Below are positions 34,180 through 44,495 of a stretch of DNA of 64,000 nucleotides, piece by piece. This stretch comes from Bombardia bombarda. Lineage: Eukaryota > Ascomycota > Sordariomycetes > Sordariales > Lasiosphaeriaceae. A model generated the notes under the pieces. It was given only the letters and a program-made list of their open reading frames with translations, was not told where the DNA came from and searched no databases. Within the stretch, counting starts at the first letter, position 1; each line of letters starts with the position of its first letter. The position numbers and the translations under genes were made by a program. The stretch lies in the NCBI GenBank assembly GCA_030512295.1, contig JAULSR010000001.1, forward strand, positions 310,001 to 374,000, read 5' to 3'.

Positions 34180-36185
34180 ATGGCGAGGATAGTGCATGTA
34201 TCTGTCCGCTCGAGGTACCGGCTTCTGCTTCTCAGCGCCGTCATCGCCTTCATCTACACCTACGAGCCTCATATCTTGCACGATGGCGGCGCCCGAGGTG
34301 ATGGGGACCACTTCTCAATAATTCCCACATCGGCCATCAACTGGTCCTCACAGCTGCGTAGTAACACCAACCATCCTCTGCCACCACTCAAGGGGAACAA
34401 ACCTCCAGGCATCTACAAAACACCATCTCCACCAGGACCACCAGTGTCATCATCTCCACAAGAGTCCAAGAAACACAAGACAAAGAAGCCCCCCTCGTCC
34501 ACACCAGACAAGAAGAATGACCCAAACTCAGGTCCAGGGCACAAAAACCAGCCGCCTCCAGAGCTGAGCAGAGTGGCCTCCAACAAGGCAGCCAAGATCC
34601 AGATCCCGCAGCACGTTCTTGAGAGAGAATTCTTCTCCTGGTCCGGACGCGACGAAGCACCTGCACCCAAGCCGCCATACAAACCTGCTCGCGAGCCAGG
34701 TCCCCCGTGCCCGACCCTTTCCCCTTGCTCTCGCGGAACCCACCACCAGATCCGAGCCTGCTGCAGGCTCCCAAAGCGAACCGGGCGCCCCCGAGGAAAT
34801 GGAGACACTACAACCGGGCGACGCCCCTGCTGATTGGCTTCACACGCAACTGGCCGCAGCTGCTGCAGTGTGTCGTTAGCTATATTGCGGCCGGATGGCC
34901 ACCCGAGGAGATCCATATTATTGAGAATACGGGTGTCATGTATGCGAATCGCGATGGGATGATGACGCTGCAGAATCCGTTTTATCTGAACCATACGCAG
35001 CTGGCGATGCTGGGGGTGGATGTGATTGTCGTGAGTATTCTTCTGTGTTTGTTATTGCCCCTTTTGAGATGGAGGAAAAGGGAAAGCTGACCAACGACCA
35101 CCACAGACACCAACACTTCTGACATTTGCACAACTTCAAAACTTTTATGCCTGGTTCGTTCACTCCCACTCTCCCTCAAACAAACTCAACAGCACACCAA
35201 CTCCCCACCACAGGACCGCCCTCTCCCAAAACTGGACCGAATACTTCTGGTCCCACCAAGACGTCCTCGTCTTCTCCCTCCAGCCCGACGACGACCCGGC
35301 CCCTCCCTCCCCCTTCTCCAAGAAGCCCAAAGCCCCGAGCGAGACAAGGACCAGTCGACCCTCTACACCCGCGCGGCCGGCCTCCTGCGCTACCTCCGCC
35401 ACCCGACCGCGCCCAGGTGGGCGCACCACTTCTTCGCCTACGACCACCTGACGCTCGTCAACCGCGACGCCATCCTCGCCGTCGGCGGCTGGGACACGCA
35501 CATCCCCTACTACGCCTCCGACTGCGACATGTACGCGCGCCTCATGTGGGCCGGCTACTGGCAGGGCGAGAGCGAGATCGGCATCATCTACGACGTCGCC
35601 ACTGTCTTGGATGACGTCGGCGCCCTGTTGCGCATCCCCGGGTCGCATGCTGCCTTTCCCGATGATCCGGGGCCGTCAGAGGAATCTTACCCTTCCTCGT
35701 CTATCCTCAACAGCATGGGCGGCGGTGGCGATGGTGACAGCAATAACGCCCACCAGCAAAAACCAGACCCCAACCCCGCCCCCGCGCCCAACGGGATGGA
35801 CTACATCCGCCAGAAGCTGCACGAGGTCGAGCTCGACAGCCAGCGGCGCGCGCGCGTCGACCGCCGCGGCGAGACGTGGGCGCACCTCGTCGAGGTCGGC
35901 TTGCGGATGGAGGAGGCCAAATACGCAGAGGACGGCGGGGGCAGGAACACGTGGCAGGTGCGCCAGAGCGGCGGGCAGGGGGAGCCGTTCGCGCGCGACG
36001 CCGAGGGGTTCGAGGCGGGCGTGCAGATGATGATCGATACGGGTCGGGCCGTGTTTGCCGACAAATGGGGCCATCGCGGGTGCGACGTGGCGAGGATGGG
36101 GGTCAAGGGGGAGGATGCGTGGAGGCTGGAGAGGGATTGGGATGTGGAGACGGAGGGGTATGGGTGGGAAGGGGGGGAGTGGTAG
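34180..36185 (+). CDS. Membrane-anchored glycosyltransferase-like protein with two apparent frame slips
   Basis: Type II topology: short cytosolic tail, signal-anchor (YRLLLLSAVIAFIYTYEP, residues ~13-30), Pro/Lys/Ser-rich stem, then a catalytic-type domain (ATPLLIGFTRNWPQLLQCVV, EEIHIIENTGVMYANRDG). Later come FFAYDHLTLVNRDAILAVGGWD and YYASDCDMYARLMWAGY; the DCD could be a metal-binding acidic motif. Introns 35031-35106 and 35154-35213 are well supported (GTGAGT..CACAG; TG|G ACC junction). Two places break the frame: a C5 run at 34702-34706 and a C4 run at 35333-35336. One added C at each gives a continuous protein (GPPVPDPFPLL; KAPERDKDQSTLYTRAAG). A GTCCCC..AG 50-nt intron could explain the first instead. 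Probably a Golgi enzyme; family number and sugar unknown. Confidence 0.65.
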
Positions 36186-36535
36186 TGTAGGTTATTGTTC
36201 AGATGGAACGATGGGAGGACGGGAAGAAAGGGCAGTTGGATTTGTGTTTTGAGACCTAGACCTAGGCTATGTGGTGCTGGGGATGCTTTTTAAACTGCGA
36301 TACTAAAACGCTACTCATTTAGACTTAATCGATATGTAGGCGCACACCGAATATCATTACCGCAAGCCAGATTCGTTATTTTTTTTTGTTTTTTTTTTTT
36401 TTTTAACCAAGTTGGACTGGCTTTCGTAGCTGATATCTCACCCAGGAACAAACAATTCATGGAGATATGTGCAACCGAAAAACACAATTGGGTATTGCAA
36501 AGCCATTTAATCACCTTTGTACATCTATGTTCTTT
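36186..36535. other. Convergent 3' spacer with T-tract
   Basis: Spacer between converging glycosyltransferase-like and chorismate synthase genes; long T run at about 36378-36402. No gene seen. Confidence 0.6.
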
Positions 36536-37937
36536 TTATTGGGTCTTGACCTGCTCCGTCACGCCATTCCCAGCCGGCCTGGCCGACTCGACCGTCTGCC
36601 TCAAAGGCGGCAGCAGACTCTTAGCTGTGTGCCTTGCCTGCTGGGCGAGCACGGCATCCATCACGACCAGCGCCGCCATGGCCTCGACGATGGGAATGGC
36701 GCGCGGGACCACGCAGGGGTCGTGTCTCCCCTTGGCAGCGAGAACACCCTCCGACTCACCGTCATAGGTGGCAGTTGTCTGCTCCTGGCCGATGGTGGCG
36801 GCGGGCTTGAAGCCGACGCGGAAGTAGATGGGCGCTCCGTTGGAGATACCGCCCTGGATACCGCCAGAGTAGTTGGTCTTGGTGGTCAGCTTGGGACGCG
36901 GCTGTCCGTTTCTCATGGCTCCGCTCCCGGCGACGCCCGAGGGAAGCTCGACATCGGCAGCCGAGACAAAGGGGTCGTTGTGTGTGGAGCCCGGGACCTC
37001 GCAGCCGCCAAAGCCGGAGCCGACCTCGAAGCCCTTGGTTGCTGGGATGCTCATCATGGCGTGGGCGAGCATGGCCTCGAGCTTGTCGAAGCAGGGCTCG
37101 CCGAGACCGCTGGGGACGTTGCGAATGACGCACGTCACGGTGCCGCCAATGCTGTCATTGCGGTCTCTGAAGTCGGAGATGTAGTCTACCATCTTCTTGG
37201 AGGCGGCCTCGTCGGGGCACCGCACGGGGAGGTGGCTGTCGACAGTCTTGCGGTCTATCGTGTTGACGAGCGACAGGAAGGCCGGGTTTGTGCTCGGGCT
37301 CGGGTGCTCGGGTGTGGGCGGGAAAAGGTGCATGGTGCCGATGGAGCTTGTGAAGGCGACGATCTCAACACCGTAGGCGAGGCGAAGGTATTTCTCGGCG
37401 ATGGCGCCAGCGGCAACCCGGCCAATTGTCTCGCGGGCGCTGCTTCGGCCTCCTCCACTGCTGGCCTTGACGCCGTACTTCTCTAGGTAGGTCCAGTCGG
37501 CGTGGCTGGGTCTCGGGAACTTGTCCATGGTCGAGTTACCGTAGTCTGGACGTGACGAGATGACTCATTAGCTTTGGCAGCGACGATCTCTCTTGAATAA
37601 CCTACCCTTCGGCCGCTGATCCTCGTTCATGACCATCATGCCAATCGGTGTGCCCAGGGTAATGCCAAACTCGGTGCCCGACTGGATCAAGACTCGGTCC
37701 TTCTCGTTTCGCGGGGTCGTGATGTTGCTCTGTCCCGGTCTGCGGCGCGTCATCTGGGGCTGGATATCCTCCTCGGTGAGTTCCATGCCAGGCGGGCATC
37801 CGTCGACGATGCAGCCGACGGAGCGGCAGTGGGACTCGCCATAGCTATGCGACTATTAGTTCATGGGCGAGGGTGAGTAGGTGGTTGAAAGGGAAAACAT
37901 ACGTGGTGACTCTAAAGTGTTGGCCAAAGGTAGACAT
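36536..37937 (-). CDS. ARO2: Chorismate synthase
   Basis: Converts 5-enolpyruvylshikimate-3-phosphate to chorismate, the last shikimate-pathway step; fungal enzymes also carry flavin reductase activity. Minus-strand exons 37937-37903, 37844-37606 and 37545-36536 (introns 58 and 60 nt) give 427 aa. The start MSTFGQHFRVTTYGESHCRS contains the GESH signature. MTRRRPGQS and RVLIQSGTEFGITLGTPIGM follow; KASSGGGRSSARETIGRVAA is the second signature, and GFEVGSGF and GGIQGGISNGAPI the flavin-site region. All expected family motifs are intact. The length is slightly above yeast because of a C-terminal extension after RHDPCVVPRAIPIVEAM. Faces the lipoate ligase gene divergently across 540 bp. Confidence 0.97.
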
Positions 37938-38477
37938 GGTGGGCCAGTTTGCCTCGGGCGAGGGCTTTCTGTAAAATAGAGTTTTTGGAATCGTTTGTTC
38001 GACTGTTCAACGCCGACTTTTAAGGAAATTGGCTTTTTAGTAGTCTTGCCGGTGAGTCTTACAGTAAATAAAGGACGACAAGTGCAACGGTGGTGCGATC
38101 CGAAATTTTTGTCTCAAATCCGAGCGTCACACAAGCCCGAGCAATTGGGCAATTAGTGCCCCTCAGTGGCCGTCATCGGCACCCCGCAGAAAAATACACA
38201 CCCGCCCGTGTCCAAGACCCGCAGGACCCGAGAAGCTGCCCTGCTGCAGCTGCAATCGGCGACAAGGACCAGCGCACGGATGGCAAAGCACCCCTGAACA
38301 TCCCCGACATCCACTGGTGACGGAGCTCACTCGCATTCGGCAGCTTCACAACATTGGATGGATTCAGGTGCAATACATGTCACAAAGATGAGTGAGCATC
38401 GGTGAAAGGGCAACGAAACTTACCTCAGATTCCTTCAACAACGCACCTGTCGGGCCGGGCAATCTCACACACCGCTT
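37938..38477. other. Divergent promoter region ARO2 / lipoate ligase
   Basis: 540 bp between divergent start codons. No gene. General amino-acid control sites (TGACTC-like) occur only nearby inside the gene, so I do not call a binding site. Confidence 0.5.
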
Positions 38478-40031
38478 ATGTCTCTGATGCGCCCGCGGGC
38501 GGGTTTTCTCAGCTGGAGGTGCACCTCGAGAGTTCAGCATTTTCTGGTCGGGAAAAACAGCCAATGCCAGCAGCAGCCGGGCCAGCCGCCCCAGGCGAGC
38601 CACCATATCCAGCGCCGTTTCTTCACTCCACAACAGCAGCAAGACATAACGAGCCGATCTGTGCAGGTTTATCGCTCCACCAGCGCCGACCCTTTTGTCA
38701 ACCTGTCGATCGAGCACCATCTGCTGCAGCGCTCCCACCCAGACTCCACCGTCCTCTTCCTCTACACCAACCGACCATGCGTCGTCATTGGTCGCAACCA
38801 AAATCCCTGGGTCGAGGTCAACCTGGGCCTGCTGCGCCAGGGCGTTCCCGGCTTGAAGTCCGGTGAAGTCATCAACCGCCCAGTGGATCTCGTCCGTCGG
38901 CGTTCTGGCGGGGGCACCGTCTTCCATGACGAGGGCAACGTGAACTGGACTGTCATCTGCCCGCCTGCCGTCTTTGACCGCGATCGGCACGCCGAGATGG
39001 TGGTGCGCGCTCTCCGTCATCTTGGCGTGGCCACAGCCCGGGTCAACGAGCGCCATGACATCGTGCTGCATGTTGACGCCGGTGACGCCCGCGAGACGTA
39101 CAAGATCTCGGGGTCCGCCTACAAGCTGACGCGCCTGCGGTCGTTACACCATGGTACCTGTCTGCTGGCCTCGCCAAACCTGTCCCGCATCTCGCCGCTC
39201 TTGCGCTCGCCGGCTGAGCCTTACATAAAGGCTCGTGGTGTCGAGAGCGTGCGGACCAAGGTGCGCAACGTCGAAGTCGACACGGCTGCGTTTTCCGACG
39301 CCGTAGTTAACGAGTTTCAACGCATGTATGGCAGTGACCATGTTGATCCGGAAGAGGGGGTTATGGTCGGAGAGGAGTCTGCATTGGACATGCCCGAGAT
39401 TTGCAAGGGTGTTGAGGAGCTGAGGGTAGGCGCTGTTTACTTGCTTAAAAGGAGCCCTGATCGCCCTCCCTTCTCGTGATAAAATCTTTCAAAAACTAAC
39501 AGTGACACAGTCTCCCGAGTGGATCTACAGCCAGACACCACAGTTTACCTTTTCTACTCACCCCAGCGAGGACGACCCTCGCCCGCGTCCCTCGCCACCG
39601 CCAGAACTACCCCCTAATGTAAGTCAACCAGCCTCAACCCCCTTCCCCTTTTTCCTTCTTTTCACTAAACTGACCCTCTCCTCAAGTTCCAATTCAACCT
39701 CACCGCACGGCACGGAGAAATCCAAGATGCCGCCATTTCTGGTCTGACTTACCTCGACGACGTCGACAGCGCCAGCCAGAACCAGGTTCTCAGTCAAGCT
39801 CTCGTTTCCCAGCATCTGCACCGCATCACTGACTGGCGAGAAGCTCTCGGGTCTGCCAGCCCGGTGCCGGTGGACAGCGAGCCCGTTGGCAGGTGGCTGA
39901 ACGGGATTTTTTTGCCGTTGATGTCACTGAGTGAACCAGCTCAACAAGATGGCCTCAAGGTGGCTTCAACTACCGAAGGACGCCATCACCAGAAAGGCCA
40001 GGATATACATAGTTGGAGACGGATTTGCTGA
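38478..40031 (+). CDS. Lipoate-protein ligase / lipoyltransferase (AIM22-type)
   Basis: Mitochondrial enzyme that attaches lipoate to 2-oxoacid dehydrogenase E2 and glycine-cleavage H proteins. Exons 38478-39425, 39511-39618 and 39687-40031 (introns 85 and 68 nt) give 466 aa. The first ~55 residues are Arg/Gln-rich, like a mitochondrial presequence (RRFFTPQQQQ). The LplA fold shows NLSIEHHLLQR, VVIGRNQNPWVEVN, the RRRSGGGTVFHDEGNVNW loop (residues ~135-152) and the catalytic-lysine motif TYKISGSAYKL (~198). The C-terminal part (SPEWIYSQTPQFTFST, FNLTARHGEIQDAAISGL) is the accessory domain. The last ~35 residues look unconserved, so a missed intron or alternative stop near the end is possible. 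Confidence 0.9.
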
Positions 40032-40502
40032 CATTTGGATGGCTTTGAAATACCGCCAGCTTCAATCATGTAGACGATGTGGCGTGAATGCCTTGTCGTT
40101 CCTTCCGTTTTTGAATAAAATCTCGGACATATTGGGTTGGGAAGGAACGTTTAGCCCATTGCATCTCAACAACCAAGGAAGGGGCCTTGAACTTAATACA
40201 AGAATCACTCAACTTCCAGTAATGATCACATTCCCACAACTTTTGGGCAGTACTGCACGACTTTACTCTTTCCCGGTGATCATATTTCTAGCACGTTCGA
40301 CTAACACCAGTATACAACATACCCCGGATTGTCGCGATGAAGGCGACCGCCTCCATCGAACAAGTATCCAAGCATCATTATAATATTTCCACCCCTTACC
40401 ACGTCCACCATACACAAAAACTCCAGCATCTCCCTTCCTTCTCCTTCAATATGTATTCTCATCCACTAACTGAACAATTTCCCCACCATCTCCCTCATCA
40501 AA
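40032..40502. other. Convergent 3' spacer
   Basis: Between converging lipoate ligase and repeat-protein genes. An open frame here (39931-40383) has no recognisable content. Confidence 0.5.
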
Positions 40503-43500
40503 CTATGACCTGATTGGATAAATCTCACCAGGGAAAATAACCTTCTTCGTCTTCAGATCATTCCTCCCATCGCCCACCCTAAACACCTTTGGCGACACCA
40601 ACAAATTCACCACCTCAAACGCGCCCTTGTTCGCGTCGCCATCCTCACAATCGACAAAATCAGGCCCAATCAGTACCGAGTCGCCCGGCCGCGGCACCTC
40701 GAGCCCCAGCTCCGCGCGCTGCGACCCAAACTCGAGCGCGAGCTCGCCCGCGAGCTTCACAATATCCCCCACCTTGTCCTTGATCTCGCTCGCCACGTCA
40801 CTACTACAGACCTCGTTGAGGATGCTGAAGATATCGTCGTGCACCCGCCTGCAGTTATCAGCGTAGGGGCGAACCATGTCTCCGCCGGCGCCGCCATTGC
40901 TCTGGGCGGCAGCTTTTCGCTGGCCCCTGGGCATGACGGCCATCAGGATGGACTGGAACGTGGCCGATCGCCACTTGTTGGCTTCTTTATCGACGTAGAA
41001 GAGCTCGAAGCGCTCTTCCTGGGCGTACTGGCCTGGTCCTGTTGTGGCTGTTAGAAACAAACTGTTTTTTTTAGAAGAGTTAATGAAGTGAGAATACTGC
41101 TGCTCACCTGCAAAAGACCCGCTGTCAAACAGCCTCCGCCACGTGCGGTAAAGGGCAACGAGCATCTCCTTGCCAGCCCCGGGGCCGAGCGCGCCAAACC
41201 CGAACGGAGACGAAAAGAAGCCCTCGACGATCTTGCCCCACACGGCGCTCCTCAGCAGGAAACGCAGCTGGTTCTTGCCCTGGCTCTCGAGGAACTTGTG
41301 CGGGTCCAGATGGCCGCCGCCCTGCGGTATGGTGGTGACGCCGAGGTTGAAGGGCTCGGTGATGCGATCGACCACGAGCTTGAGCTCCCGGTACTTTGCC
41401 TTGAGGGAGTCGTCGGTGGCCGGCCTGAAGTCGTCCGAGTTGTCCACCAGGTCGCTTTGGAGGGAGTCGATCCTCTCTCTCAGGTGGACCACGTTGTCGG
41501 CGTGTTGCTTTTCGCGAAGTTGGATCTCCTTCTCGTGCGCCAGCCGCTCTCTCTTGATCTGGTCATCGAACACGGCCCGTTCCTTGCCGATTTGGTCATC
41601 GTGCATGGCCAGTTGGCCCCTTACTTCTTGGAGCTGGCTGGCAAGCGCAGCTTGGAGCTCCTTGTCTTTAATGATCAGGGCGTCCTTGTGCACCAGCTCC
41701 CGTCGATCCATCTCGTCGTGCAGTTTCTGCCTTTCTACGTCGTAGTAGCCGAGCTGCTTCTGCAATTCCTTGGCGAAATCGTTCCTCTGGGTAAGAATCT
41801 CCTTCTCGAGTTTTGCGACCTCTTCTCGCAGACCTGCCGTTTTCTGATCAAATTGCTTTTGCTGATCAAGAGACCTAGACTCGGAAGCTTTCTTTTGTCT
41901 TTCAAGTCGTGTATTGAGCTCCGCGACGTCTCTCTTCAGCCGAAGGACTTCGTTCTGGAGCGACGTCTCGGTCGTCTGGTACACAGACTCCCTCTCGCTG
42001 GCTCTCCTGATGTCATCGTCTTTGTCGCTTACCTGCCGCCCCAGACTGTCGACAGTATCCTCCAAGCGCCGAATTTTCGCTCTTGCCTCATCCTGCTCCA
42101 CAACTAGAATTTCATTTCTATCCTTTTCCGTTTTGAACACCGACTGCCAAGCACTAACAAGTGTAAGGTTTTCATCCGCGTTGGCGAGGATCGTTTCAAA
42201 GTGGTTAATGGCCGAATCTATCGGATCCAGCTGTCGGTCATAAAAATTTTCCGGATTGTTCTTCTCAAGGAACTTGAACAACCGATCAGCTCCGGCCATT
42301 TGCTCGGCGCTCAGCTTTATGACCTTGGCTGTCAAGCTCTCGATCTCGTCTTCTAATCTCCCGATGACGCGATCCTTGAGCTTGATATCCCCGTTCAGAT
42401 TATCGACCAAGCGATCCTTGGATTCTCGCCTCGGATCCTCTGTAACTGGGCCTGGGAGCGGGAGATGCAGGCCCTCTCTCACATCCGCAGACCCCCTACG
42501 CTCCGGCCGTGGCCTTTCTGGGGACCGGTCCATAAAGCGCCCCTGGTTTCCGACACCATCGTGTTGGTCAGAGTGGCTGCTAGGCGGTCTGAAACGCGGC
42601 ACGCGTTTCGGAGGGGCCGGCGGCTGACTATTAGATCTGTTTACAGATCTGTCATTGTCATAGCTCGAAGGCGGCATGCGAACTTGATTTAGCGAAGCGC
42701 TCTGCATTGTCCTAGGAGGAATGATGGCTCCGTTGGGAGCAAAAGGCACTGGAAACTGAGGCGCCATAGGCAGTCCGGGCTTGTGGAATCCGGATGTCGA
42801 CGGCCTCACATCTTGGGCCCTGTCCGATTGTATAGGTGGCAACAGCTTAAGCAGGTCCGGTACTGCATCGTGAGCCACGCGCGGGAGCTTCGAAATCACA
42901 TCGTGCGGCAATGCTGCCCAGATTTCGTAAGGTATGTCTTGGAAAGCATATGGAGCATATTTCTCGAGGACGATGGGAGAAAGTCTTAGGAATATGTCCT
43001 TGGGGAGTTTGGAGCGAAGATAGATGAGAACTTCTGTTGGCAGGCGCACAAGATTCTCGGGCTGGATTTTGACAAATGCCAGACCATCGACCTTGAAGAG
43101 CGAATCCTTGGGCAGTATCTTCAAGGTGTCAATACCCAGCTCCGGGAGGACCTCTCCAAGGGTTTTGGGGTGCAATTTGGAAAGAATCCCTGGTTGAAGG
43201 CCAGCGAGGATGTTCGGCGGCAGCTCTGCGAGAACCTCTGGAGGAAGTCGGGCGAGGGTCTCGGGAGGCAGCTGGGAGAGGGTCTGAATGGAGAGTTTTG
43301 CGAGTGGCTCCGGAGGCAGAAGTCGCAATCTTTCTGGAGGGAGCTTCTCGAGCGTCTCTGGCGGCAATGTGTTGAGCGTGTCGCCGGAGAGCTGCAGCAA
43401 GACCTCAACAGGGGCTTTGCACATGCCTTCACCCCATTGCTGGTCCTTGTATTTTTTGCGCTTTGGCGGTTTGGGCTCCCTTCGGTTGCGGCTGAAAATG

Positions 43501-43574
43501 TTGCTCATGCTCATTTTGGGAGATGTTGGGGAAGCATCAACTATTGATGAGCGTGTGGATCTTGATCTCCTCAT
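40503..43574 (-). CDS. LPPE(T/V)L-repeat plus coiled-coil protein
   Basis: About 1003 aa from the ATG at 43574. After a basic tail (IFSRNRREPKPPKRKKYKD) comes a solenoid-like run of ~11-residue repeats (residues ~58-240) with the pattern LPPExLxxL, for example LPPETLEKLPPERLRLLPPE. A Pro/Ser-rich linker (RPSTSGFHKPG..PPAPPKRVPRFRPP) follows. A long coiled coil (~385-690) then contains LKDRVIGRLEDEIESL and LEDTVDSLGRQVSDKDDDI. A C-terminal domain begins about residue 705 (YRELKLVVDRITEPFNLGV). A 60-nt intron at 41107-41048 (GTGAGC..AACAG) is a stop-free multiple of three, so the unspliced frame is also open. No catalytic motif seen. Related fungal proteins are sometimes called 'M protein repeat' proteins; role unknown, perhaps structural. 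Confidence 0.78.
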   Translation of the reverse strand: MRRSRSTRSSIVDASPTSPKMSMSNIFSRNRREPKPPKRKKYKDQQWGEGMCKAPVEVLLQLSGDTLNTLPPETLEKLPPERLRLLPPEPLAKLSIQTLSQLPPETLARLPPEVLAELPPNILAGLQPGILSKLHPKTLGEVLPELGIDTLKILPKDSLFKVDGLAFVKIQPENLVRLPTEVLIYLRSKLPKDIFLRLSPIVLEKYAPYAFQDIPYEIWAALPHDVISKLPRVAHDAVPDLLKLLPPIQSDRAQDVRPSTSGFHKPGLPMAPQFPVPFAPNGAIIPPRTMQSASLNQVRMPPSSYDNDRSVNRSNSQPPAPPKRVPRFRPPSSHSDQHDGVGNQGRFMDRSPERPRPERRGSADVREGLHLPLPGPVTEDPRRESKDRLVDNLNGDIKLKDRVIGRLEDEIESLTAKVIKLSAEQMAGADRLFKFLEKNNPENFYDRQLDPIDSAINHFETILANADENLTLVSAWQSVFKTEKDRNEILVVEQDEARAKIRRLEDTVDSLGRQVSDKDDDIRRASERESVYQTTETSLQNEVLRLKRDVAELNTRLERQKKASESRSLDQQKQFDQKTAGLREEVAKLEKEILTQRNDFAKELQKQLGYYDVERQKLHDEMDRRELVHKDALIIKDKELQAALASQLQEVRGQLAMHDDQIGKERAVFDDQIKRERLAHEKEIQLREKQHADNVVHLRERIDSLQSDLVDNSDDFRPATDDSLKAKYRELKLVVDRITEPFNLGVTTIPQGGGHLDPHKFLESQGKNQLRFLLRSAVWGKIVEGFFSSPFGFGALGPGAGKEMLVALYRTWRRLFDSGSFAGEQQYSHFINSSKKNSLFLTATTGPGQYAQEERFELFYVDKEANKWRSATFQSILMAVMPRGQRKAAAQSNGGAGGDMVRPYADNCRRVHDDIFSILNEVCSSDVASEIKDKVGDIVKLAGELALEFGSQRAELGLEVPRPGDSVLIGPDFVDCEDGDANKGAFEVVNLLVSPKVFRVGDGRNDLKTKKVIFPGEIYPIRS
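43070..43400 (-). repeat. Tandem 11-codon LPPExLxxL repeats
   Basis: About ten consecutive 33-nt units within the coiled-coil protein gene. Leucine at positions 1, 6 and 9 and the PP-E core are the constant features; units diverge toward the C-terminal side (HPKTLGEVLPELG, LPKDSLFKVDG). Confidence 0.85.
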
Positions 43575-44495
43575 GGAGCTGCCGAGGGGTTCTTCAGAAG
43601 CTCAGTCTAGATGGGTGAGCACTGACTGACTGACACCTTCGCGTTTGCTGACCCAGGCTCGCAATGGCGCAACTGTCGCCAAAATTGTTGTTAACGGGAA
43701 AGAAGCAGGCCACTCCGATCATGGTTTGCTCTATGAGGCTCATTCACATTTTCACGGGCGCTCACACTTGGAAAGAGGGTGGTGTGTGAGACTGTGAGGG
43801 TGTCGCAGCCTAGCACAGCCTGGATCGCTAGTCGCCATTTTTCTGCCTTGGTCGTTCGTTCGCTCGTCCGCAATGCAAGCTGTCCCAGTCCCAGGCCACC
43901 ACCCCCGCAGCTGAACGAGAAGCTGGGCAGCACAGTGCACGATCACTGTTGGCAGGGCCCCCAAGGTACATGTAGCTACACACACGATACGCGCTTGGCG
44001 AAACACGCTGGCGCTCTTTTGCGGCGTGGTGGAGGGGACGACGACGAATCCCGTTGCTAGAACTAGTGGGACGCCACCAAAAGAGTCCATGGTATCTCGC
44101 GCCTGGAGGCGGGGTTATCGACTGAGCTGCTCAGCCTCGAACCAGGAACTACCGACGGGCGAGAAATCAAGAAAGCAATGGCTGGGAGCCCAAGTGCACA
44201 CACAGAGGCGACATGGAAGGATGTTGGGTACCCTGGTGGTCTGGTCTGGCCTAGCCCGGCCCTGGACGGCGAAGCAGAGGGCGTCCTCATCGGTGGCAGC
44301 TCTCACTAGTATCTTTCCAAGAGGCCAGCCAATGTCATTCATATGCAAGGTGTAAACTGCTGTTTTTCTGTGTTTTGGCAAGCTTTTGCCTTCTGTTTGC
44401 CGAGTTTTGTTTTTGTTATTTGTTGTTCGTTTCCTCGATTTTCGCCAGTTGTTGTTTCTACAAGGGGCCGAAGAGACCTCGAGTTCTCAACCAAC
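43575..44495. other. Divergent promoter region
   Basis: 920 bp between the repeat-protein start and the Hsp70-like start. No convincing coding frame; the small frames are inconsistent with codon usage of the neighbours. Confidence 0.5.

Noticed and set aside
34700..34749. 50-nt GTCCCC..AG intron in the glycosyltransferase gene
   Set aside because: Poor donor; a single missing C in the adjacent C run explains the frame equally well and keeps natural-looking sequence.
36467..37486. 339-codon plus-strand frame opposite chorismate synthase
   Set aside because: Exact antisense of a well-supported conserved gene; shadow frame.
39931..40383. 150-codon frame overlapping the lipoate ligase 3' end
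   Set aside because: Begins inside the ligase's last exon in another frame and shows no family features.
41088..42107. 339-codon plus-strand frame opposite the coiled-coil protein
   Set aside because: Antisense shadow caused by the biased codons of the coiled coil; no motif of its own.
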